Below are positions 48,422-53,665 of a stretch of 53,665 nt of DNA, one piece after another. Source of the DNA: Opitutaceae bacterium (GTDB taxonomy: Bacteria > Verrucomicrobiota > Verrucomicrobiia > Opitutales > Opitutaceae); contig CANJNJ010000013.1 of the NCBI GenBank assembly GCA_947474995.1, positions 1-53,665 on the forward strand. Direction: 5' to 3'. The notes below the pieces were generated by a model. It saw only the letters and a list, made by a program, of their open reading frames with translations. It was not told where the DNA came from and ran no database searches. Every line of letters starts with the position of its first letter. Within the stretch, counting starts at the first letter, position 1. A program made the translations under genes and the position numbers.

Positions 48422-49330
48422 CTACGGCTTGCTCGACAAAGCGAGGATGGCCCACGCCAATCCTACCCGTTCGTCGCCCTTGGCGTGCTCGAGTCTGGCC
48501 TGCAAGCGATCGACATCCGCCGACGTCATGGCTCGCACCAGCGTGTGGCACACCTCGTAGCGGGCATCGTCGACCCCGGAATCGAGGACGGCTTCAAGCT
48601 CAAGGCCCCACGCCAGCATTCGCCGGGAATCAGCGTTAAGGGCAAAAGCCGAACCCTTGACGTAGGGCGCGGCCTTCGAATCCGCCGGCTCCCGATCGGC
48701 GGCTCGCGCCAACGCGGTGAGGATCGCCGCATCATCGGTTACTCCGATCCATCTCAGCGCATAGGCGCCGCGCAATCGCGCCACCCAACTGGTCGACTGC
48801 AGCGCCGCCGCCAGGTGGGTGCGGGCCGACTTGTCCCCAGCAAGATGCAGCGCCCACCAGGCAAAGGGCGCGAAATCTTCGCTCGGCCCCGTCGCCATTT
48901 GTCGAATCGCTTCCAACAGCGGGCCCTTCGCCTGGACGCCGAGCTTGCACAAGCTCTCGAGGGCGTGCACCCGGTCCGGATTCTCGGGACCAAGAAACAC
49001 CGCGGAGATTTTTTCAACGTATTGCTCCCGCTCTCCCGGCGTGCGGGCCGCCGCGGCCAACGCCCGCCACAATCCAATGCGGACAATGGGCGTCCGCTCT
49101 GCACCAGGCAGATCCCGCTCAAAAACACCGCGGACCTCTTCACCTTGGCCCGCGGCGATTAATTTTTCCGCCGCATGCAGGCGGATCGAACCCTGCTCGG
49201 TTTGCAGAGCTTGGCGCAAGGCCTCAATCGCCACCTGGACGTGAACGTCTCCGGGCTTGAGGGCGAGTTCACTGGCGAAATTCATGCGGGGAAAAAGCAG
49301 AAGGAAAACGCCGGCGGCAGCTACGGCCAT
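48422..49330 (-). CDS. Exported HEAT-repeat-like protein
   Basis: This protein of about 302 residues uses ATG 49330, leading into MAVAAAGVFLLLFPRMNFAS; the frame is open to 49405. The mature protein is all-helical with HEAT-like pairs (LRLHAAEKLIAAGQGEEVRG-like, RVHALESLCKLGVQAKGPLL, ARLRGAYALRWIGVTDDAAI). HEAT repeats act as protein-binding scaffolds. It is divergent from the AGE-family gene and probably periplasmic or secreted. Partner unknown. Confidence 0.75.
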   Translation of the reverse strand: MAVAAAGVFLLLFPRMNFASELALKPGDVHVQVAIEALRQALQTEQGSIRLHAAEKLIAAGQGEEVRGVFERDLPGAERTPIVRIGLWRALAAAARTPGEREQYVEKISAVFLGPENPDRVHALESLCKLGVQAKGPLLEAIRQMATGPSEDFAPFAWWALHLAGDKSARTHLAAALQSTSWVARLRGAYALRWIGVTDDAAILTALARAADREPADSKAAPYVKGSAFALNADSRRMLAWGLELEAVLDSGVDDARYEVCHTLVRAMTSADVDRLQARLEHAKGDERVGLAWAILALSSKP

Positions 49331-49569
49331 TCGCCAGTGGAAGGGCCTTCCACCAACCCGCGGAAAATCCACGGCGAGATGACAACGGAAACGCACGCCT
49401 GGCATGCGTGGAAGGTGATCTCATCCCGGCGCGCGTTTGTCCAGCAGGGATCCCGACGGGGACTTGCACCCATCGGGCGAACTGCAACCCTCAGTCACTT
49501 TTTCGGCCGGAGATTCTGCCCCAAGGCCCGGAACTATCGCCCCAGCCCACAACCCTGAAAAAACGAGCC

Positions 49570-50982
49570 ATGAAACCAAAGTGGCAGGGCACCCTGATCA
49601 AGGAACCAACCCTCCGGAATATTGCGGCCGTCGTGCCCGAGTACGAGGCGATGCTCCTGTCGATACTCGAAACGATCCTCCGACGTTTTGAGCGCAACCC
49701 GGAATATCGCTTCGTCGACACGAAGCTGAGCCCGCTCACGGGATTGGATTTCTCCAATGGGGCCGACCCGGAACGCGACTTTCTGGGCACGAACTCCATC
49801 TATGGATGGATCCAAGGACGCGGCTTGGAAGCGCTGGCCGGCCACCTCGAATGGCTGCCAAAAGTTTCCTGGCTCTCGGCGCCGGAACGCGAAGATCTTC
49901 GGCACCGGCTCACGGCCATGCTGGCGGCCATTCTGGATCACTTGGAAAACCTTCGGCGGCAAAATGGCGGCAAGCTGGCTTTTCTCATGACGCCGGAGGG
50001 GAAGCCGCTCGGGCGGGGCTCCGATGGGCGGAGAGTACGGGTCTCACCGGATCCACCCATCAGCACGACGACCGATCTGTTCTACGCCAAAGGCCTGTTT
50101 GCCGCGGCGACGACTTTGGGACGGTCCGACCAAGCGCAGGAGGCGGTTGAACTTTTTCGGGACGTGGTCCGCCACATCGAAGACGAAACCCACGTCATCG
50201 ATCAGATTTCATTCGATCCGAAGAATATCGTCGTACCCAAACCCGGAAGGCGAAGCCACGGACCGCGGATGATCGCGATCTACGGCTGCGGGTTGCTGGC
50301 GGAAAAACTGCCCTCCGAGGAATGGCAGGCCACCGGCGCGCGGCTCGTCCGTCACGTCTTGGATCGCCACGTGAATCTTGGCCAGTGGCCTGACCTCGAA
50401 CTTTTCGACTTCGTGGAGGCCATCGACGAGACCGGCAAACCGTGGCGGGATGCCGGCACCGTGCTGTGTGACCCCGGTCACGTGCTCGAATTCATCGGAC
50501 TGGCGACGAAGTTCCTCCTCCGGCTGCAACAAAAGGCGGCCCCTTCGCCCGCCGACGTCGACCTTTTGACCCGGGGCCGAGCGGTATTTCCCAAAATACT
50601 TTTCCAAGGCTTTCGTCATGGCTTCAACCGGGAGGTCGGAGGCATTGGCAAGGCCTACGACTTGGCCGCACGGGCGCCCCTGAACCGCGACATGCCGTGG
50701 TGGAGCCTGCCGGAAGCGCTCCGCGCTGCGTCGGGGTTGCTCGTGCTCAGCCGGGACCACGAGCATCACGCGGCATTGCTAAGAATTATGGCGGAAAGCT
50801 CGAACGCATTTTTCGCCAATTACGTCAACCCGGCCTGTCACCTGATGGCCTACCAAACGCTCGACGCGAAAGGGAAACCCATCGCCGTGATTCCCGCGAC
50901 GCCCGACGCCGATCCCGGATACCACACCGGGCTGAGCGTCATCGATTTCATAGACAACATCCGGCGAAGCCGGGATGAATGA
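49570..50982 (+). CDS. AGE-family (N-acylglucosamine 2-epimerase-like) alpha/alpha-barrel enzyme
   Basis: This 470-residue cytoplasmic protein starts at ATG 49570, after a non-conserved open stretch. It has the (alpha/alpha)6-barrel pattern of sugar 2-epimerases: FLGTNSIYGWIQGRGLEALA near residue 75, CDPGHVLEFIGLATKF (PGHxxE motif, about 300) and MPWWSLPEALRAA (WWxxPEA motif, about 378), with candidate catalytic His residues near these. It is longer than typical epimerases (about 400). The actual sugar (GlcNAc, cellobiose, mannose or other) is not clear. It could feed sugars from the periplasmic oxidation island into metabolism, but that is only an idea. Confidence 0.7.
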   Translation: MKPKWQGTLIKEPTLRNIAAVVPEYEAMLLSILETILRRFERNPEYRFVDTKLSPLTGLDFSNGADPERDFLGTNSIYGWIQGRGLEALAGHLEWLPKVSWLSAPEREDLRHRLTAMLAAILDHLENLRRQNGGKLAFLMTPEGKPLGRGSDGRRVRVSPDPPISTTTDLFYAKGLFAAATTLGRSDQAQEAVELFRDVVRHIEDETHVIDQISFDPKNIVVPKPGRRSHGPRMIAIYGCGLLAEKLPSEEWQATGARLVRHVLDRHVNLGQWPDLELFDFVEAIDETGKPWRDAGTVLCDPGHVLEFIGLATKFLLRLQQKAAPSPADVDLLTRGRAVFPKILFQGFRHGFNREVGGIGKAYDLAARAPLNRDMPWWSLPEALRAASGLLVLSRDHEHHAALLRIMAESSNAFFANYVNPACHLMAYQTLDAKGKPIAVIPATPDADPGYHTGLSVIDFIDNIRRSRDE

Positions 50983-51062
50983 CCTTCCAAGCCTGAGCTG
51001 CATTCATGCAGCCCAGGAACGCAAAACGTGTTTTGCTCCGGACAGGAAGAAACGAACGTTTT

Positions 51063-51091
51063 TGTAGCCCTGCTCGAGAGAGCAGGGATGT
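51063..51091 (+). repeat. REP-like element D, single copy
   Basis: TGTAGCCCTGCTCGAGAGAG then CAGGGATG: a GTAG head followed by a CCCTGCTC/GAGCAGGG-type hairpin. There is no opposed partner, unlike 17861-17942. Confidence 0.6.
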
Positions 51092-51107
51092 CCTTCGGTT
51101 CATGGCT

Positions 51108-51240
51108 GATACCAACGGCTCTTATGAAATGGACTATTGTGAGGTCGGGACGGCTCTCCGCGCCGTCCGCGGTCCGCTCGGAGAGCGGCCCCTACCGCGC
51201 TGCCGCGCGAAAGTTCAAATGTCATGAGCAACTGGTATGA
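51108..51240. repeat. Nested inverted repeat with REP-like core L
   Basis: The outer ends GATACCA..GCTC and GAGCA..TGGTATGA pair loosely. Inside, 51144-51195 has two hairpins: GGACGGC/GCCGTCC and CCGCTCGGAGAGCGG. The right end on the minus strand has the head GTAGGGG. Confidence 0.5.
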
Positions 51241-51324
51241 GTCCCGCTTCTCTCGAAGCGGACTACAACGGCGCCGTTTCCTAAGAGTCGGAGTGGGTTC
51301 CCTCTCCGGGAACGAATCCACGGC

Positions 51325-51405
51325 AAGGTGGAACCCCGATGTCCTCATCGGGTTTTGAACGGCGCACTCTCCCGTCAGCCCGTTGGGGACAACGGGCTCC
51401 ACCTT
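51325..51405. repeat. Opposed REP-like pair K (GTGG heads)
   Basis: The outer AAGGTGGA / TCCACCTT pair. The two inner hairpins are CCCGATGTCCTCATCGGG and CCCGTTGGGGACAACGGG. It has the same layout as pairs D, I and J. Confidence 0.7.
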
Positions 51406-51511
51406 CCATGGCATCGTTGCGGCTCAGACCGAGAATCCGGAACGTCGGCGAAACGCATTTGCGCGCCGGCTGGGCCCTCCGCACGCGAACAGAGTCTTCG
51501 GACCGCTCAGT

Positions 51512-52600
51512 CTATTTCGCCGCCGGGACGACGGCGATGCCCCAAGGACTGCCCGGGGACTTAAGCCGGGAAACTTCCTTTTCCGCCACGAGATCCACCA
51601 CCGAAATGTCGTCCGAGGGGCCATTGGCCGCAAAAAGGAATTTACCGTCTGGCGACAGATCGATCCCCCACGGCCGAGCCCCGACCTTAATCGTGCTCAA
51701 GAGATCGTAAGTGCCCGCGTCCACCACGGAGATCGTGCCGGCGCGGCCGTTGCTGATATAAATCTTCTTTCCGTCCGCTGACACCCGCACTGTCATCGGG
51801 CGCGAACCTTTGGGCAGTGCAATGATCTTCAGCAGCTTTTGGGTCGCCGTATCGATGACGTTCAATTCGCCCGTGGACTCGGACGGAATGAACGCGCGCG
51901 AGCCGTCCGGCAGGAACGCGATGCTGCGGGGACGGGGATGCAACTGGAGTTGCCCGACCACCTTGAAGGTCTGCGCATCGATCGCGAACACATCGCCGCC
52001 CGTCTCGCACGTGACATAGAACATCTTTCCGTCCGGCCTGATGCCCACGCCTTCCGGTTCACGACTGACCTTGACCAGGGACAGCATCTTGCCGGTCGTG
52101 GCATCGAGCACCGTCGCGGCGCTGACATCCTCGTTGGCAATGTAGATCTTTTTTCCGTCCGGGCTCAGGCAGAACTGCTCGGGATCGGAACCGGCGGAAA
52201 TCTTGCGCAGGAATTTCCTTTGCGCGACGTCCACCAGGGCGATGCCGTCGGCGGATTTGTCGGCCTTGACCTTGTCGTCGTCGTCATCGCGCGCTTTTTC
52301 AAAAACCAGATTGCCATTGGCATCGATTTTCGGCGGCGGCTCGATCGGCGTCCCGCTCACCGCCACGTAGAGCGTTTTTCCATCCGGGCTGGCGTGAACA
52401 CCGCGGGGGCGTTTGCCGACCGGAACGGTGGCGGAAACTTGGAGCGTCGCGCCATCGATAACGGTGAGATTTCCCGACTTCTCGTTGGTGACAAAGACCT
52501 GATAACTGGCGTTGGTCTGGCCGCGGACCGACGCGAGGGTGAAAACAACCAACCCGCCTAGGGCAACGGCGAGCCGGGCAGAAGGAAATGTAATGTTCAT
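51512..52600 (-). CDS. Exported YVTN beta-propeller protein (PQQ-catabolism-associated type)
   Basis: This protein of about 362 residues starts at ATG 52600, before the signal ARLAVALGGLVVFTLASVRG. It has seven YVTN-type blades: YQVFVTNEKSGNLTVIDGAT, GVHASPDGKTLYVAVSG, FCLSPDGKKIYIANEDVSAA, VGIRPDGKMFYVTCETGG, VRVSADGKKIYISNGRAGTI and IDLSPDGKFLFAANGPSDDI. An acidic insert with a DDDDD run lies in blade two. It resembles the propeller proteins that accompany PQQ-dependent alcohol catabolism. It is divergent from the cytochrome b561 gene. Confidence 0.8.
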   Translation of the reverse strand: MNITFPSARLAVALGGLVVFTLASVRGQTNASYQVFVTNEKSGNLTVIDGATLQVSATVPVGKRPRGVHASPDGKTLYVAVSGTPIEPPPKIDANGNLVFEKARDDDDDKVKADKSADGIALVDVAQRKFLRKISAGSDPEQFCLSPDGKKIYIANEDVSAATVLDATTGKMLSLVKVSREPEGVGIRPDGKMFYVTCETGGDVFAIDAQTFKVVGQLQLHPRPRSIAFLPDGSRAFIPSESTGELNVIDTATQKLLKIIALPKGSRPMTVRVSADGKKIYISNGRAGTISVVDAGTYDLLSTIKVGARPWGIDLSPDGKFLFAANGPSDDISVVDLVAEKEVSRLKSPGSPWGIAVVPAAK

Positions 52601-52749
52601 GGTAACGGATGAACTGGGTTTGGGAAACTGACGAGGAATCGTGCCCGTCACGGCAAAAGAGTAGCAAGCTGATTTCGCGTGCGGAGATAGGCTTGATGGC
52701 TACCATCCGATCCCATGGTCTGTTTTGCAGGCCGGTCCGTCCACCTTTC

Positions 52750-53343
52750 ATGCAGCGCGAACTTCCGACCCACTATACGCCGACGGCAAAAGTCCTGCAC
52801 TGGCTAATCGCCGTGTTCGGGTTCGCGCAGCTATCGTTGGGTACTTGGATGATCGGGATCCCCAAGACTCCGCCCGGCGTGCGGGCGAGCTGGTTCAACC
52901 TGCACAAGTCGATCGGCATCACGTTGGGGCTGCTCATCCTGCTGCGCCTCGCGTGGCGACTCACGCACCGGGCCCCGTCATTGCCGGAAACGATTCCCGG
53001 GTGGCAGCGATCCCTGGCCAAATTTTGCCACTTCGCGCTCTACGTCTGCATGGTGGTGATTCCCTTGTCGGGCTACCTGGGCTCGTCGTTCACGAACTAC
53101 CCGATCAAGTATTTCGGTCACACCCTGCCGCAGTGGGGTTGGGATTCGCCGGCCCTGAAGGAACGGTTCAGCCAGGTGCATCTGACGGCGATCGTGATCT
53201 TCGTGGTCTTGATCGCCCTTCACGTCGCGGCCGTGCTGAAGCACCTGCTGATCGACCGCGACGGAATTTTTCAGCGCATGGGATGGACGCGGCGTGCCGT
53301 GAAGCGCGATCTTGGCGGTTCGGGGCCGGGACCCGCGCAATAA
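52750..53343 (+). CDS. Cytochrome b561
   Basis: This 197-residue inner-membrane diheme b-type cytochrome has four TM helices. Heme His candidates are in VLHWLIAVF, FNLHKSIGIT, FCHFALYVC and VHLTAIVIF/ALHVAAVLKH. LSGYLGSSFTNYPIKYFG is the family's conserved periplasmic loop. ATG 52750 is chosen because the family begins with a short YTPTAKVLHW-type N-terminus. It moves electrons between quinone and periplasmic carriers, so it could link the c-type cytochromes of this window to the respiratory chain. Confidence 0.92.
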   Translation: MQRELPTHYTPTAKVLHWLIAVFGFAQLSLGTWMIGIPKTPPGVRASWFNLHKSIGITLGLLILLRLAWRLTHRAPSLPETIPGWQRSLAKFCHFALYVCMVVIPLSGYLGSSFTNYPIKYFGHTLPQWGWDSPALKERFSQVHLTAIVIFVVLIALHVAAVLKHLLIDRDGIFQRMGWTRRAVKRDLGGSGPGPAQ

Positions 53344-53483
53344 AAGCCGTTTGAATAAATGCGCCGTCCGCACATATTTTTGGTTGTGATGACGAATCCG
53401 CATCCCGCCCGTCGGTCTATCCACGCAATGAACGCAACTGCGCCCGAATGGTCTCGGGCGATCCCGTTTCGTCTCCAAAGCGC

Positions 53484-53665
53484 ATGACGCGGGCCATGCG
53501 TTTCCTAAATTACTTCAGCCGGCGTTCCTTCGCCGCCGCCATCGTTGGACTCGGCGCCCTGCTGTTAACCTTATCGGCCCGAGCGGCCTCTTCTGCCCCT
53601 TACGGATTGGCGGTCCGCCCCTCGAGCAAGGCCTATCTCCACATGCCACCCGATGCGGACGGCCC
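53484..53665 (+). CDS. 5' end of an exported protein, truncated by the window edge
   Basis: About 60 residues are visible, with a signal peptide (SFAAAIVGLGALLLTLSARA) followed by SAPYGLAVRPSSKAYLHMPP and DADGP. The YLHMPPDADGP start resembles exported proteins that pair with diheme c-type cytochromes or sugar dehydrogenases in PVC bacteria, but too little is present. ATG 53496 is an alternative start. Confidence 0.6.
   Translation, partial: MTRAMRFLNYFSRRSFAAAIVGLGALLLTLSARAASSAPYGLAVRPSSKAYLHMPPDADG

Larger units (their letters stand above)
50983..51511. other. Repeat-filled gap without a gene
   Basis: No open frame here looks like protein. The gap holds a half copy of REP D, a nested imperfect inverted repeat (51108-51240) enclosing REP pair L, and REP pair K. 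It ends at the stop of the minus-strand YVTN gene. Confidence 0.6.

Noticed and set aside
1-53665. tRNA, rRNA, IS transposase or prophage genes
   Set aside because: None was recognised on either strand; the mobile-looking DNA is all short and non-coding.

Overview
The window is GC-rich DNA from a Gram-negative bacterium, most likely of the PVC superphylum and plausibly an Opitutaceae-like verrucomicrobium. The evidence is two pairs of DUF1592-type cytochrome c / DUF1552 proteins, a PVC-type heme-binding propeller-HEAT protein, sialidase-like BNR proteins beside an SSS symporter, a DUF1080 protein, many Tat/Sec-exported quinoproteins and kdsB (LPS Kdo). Acidobacteriota share several of these families, so the phylum is an inference. 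No rRNA, tRNA, CRISPR array or transposase gene was recognised.

Layout: 1-4.9 kb holds a minus-strand operon (SSS symporter, BNR sialidase-like protein, kdsB, start of another gene) facing a second BNR protein, with an AT-rich palindrome between them. 5.2-8.0 kb is a response regulator / membrane histidine kinase pair. 8.4-11.1 kb has a Tat-exported HpaI-type aldolase and a periplasmic metallo-beta-lactamase-fold hydrolase. 11.3-14.5 kb has a divergent lipoxygenase-like protein and an MFS transporter. 14.9-29.1 kb carries two copies, in opposite orientation, of a DUF1592 + DUF1552 + helical-domain module, with two tandem arylsulfotransferase-like beta-propellers between them. 29.3-43.5 kb is rich in redox proteins: a PQQ alcohol dehydrogenase with its diheme cytochrome, a quinohemoprotein, a cytochrome-Vgb propeller fusion and a PVC heme protein, together with a Cys-nucleophile alpha/beta hydrolase, a third propeller paralogue and a GT-C/TPR protein. 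43.8-53.7 kb has a small metzincin, an overlapping amidohydrolase pair, two YVTN-type propellers, a HEAT protein, an AGE-family epimerase-like enzyme, cytochrome b561 and the start of another exported protein.

Most products are exported, and at least six carry CxxCH heme sites. This suggests a periplasmic oxidation island: quinoproteins oxidise alcohols or sugars, pass electrons to c-type cytochromes, and hydrolases or lyases process the products. The substrate cannot be read from sequence, and no pqq or ccm biosynthesis genes are present.

The most striking non-coding feature is that nearly every intergenic gap contains inverted-repeat elements. One group is REP-like, with GTAG/GTGG/GGAG heads followed by hairpins, often paired head-out. 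The other group comprises longer fold-back families, named A, B, E, G and H here. Family A has seven copies with AT-rich arms of about 30-40 nt around a GC-rich core, and one arm supplies the apparent start codon of a gene. The possible lipoxygenase and the layered repeat landscape are the observations most worth a second look.
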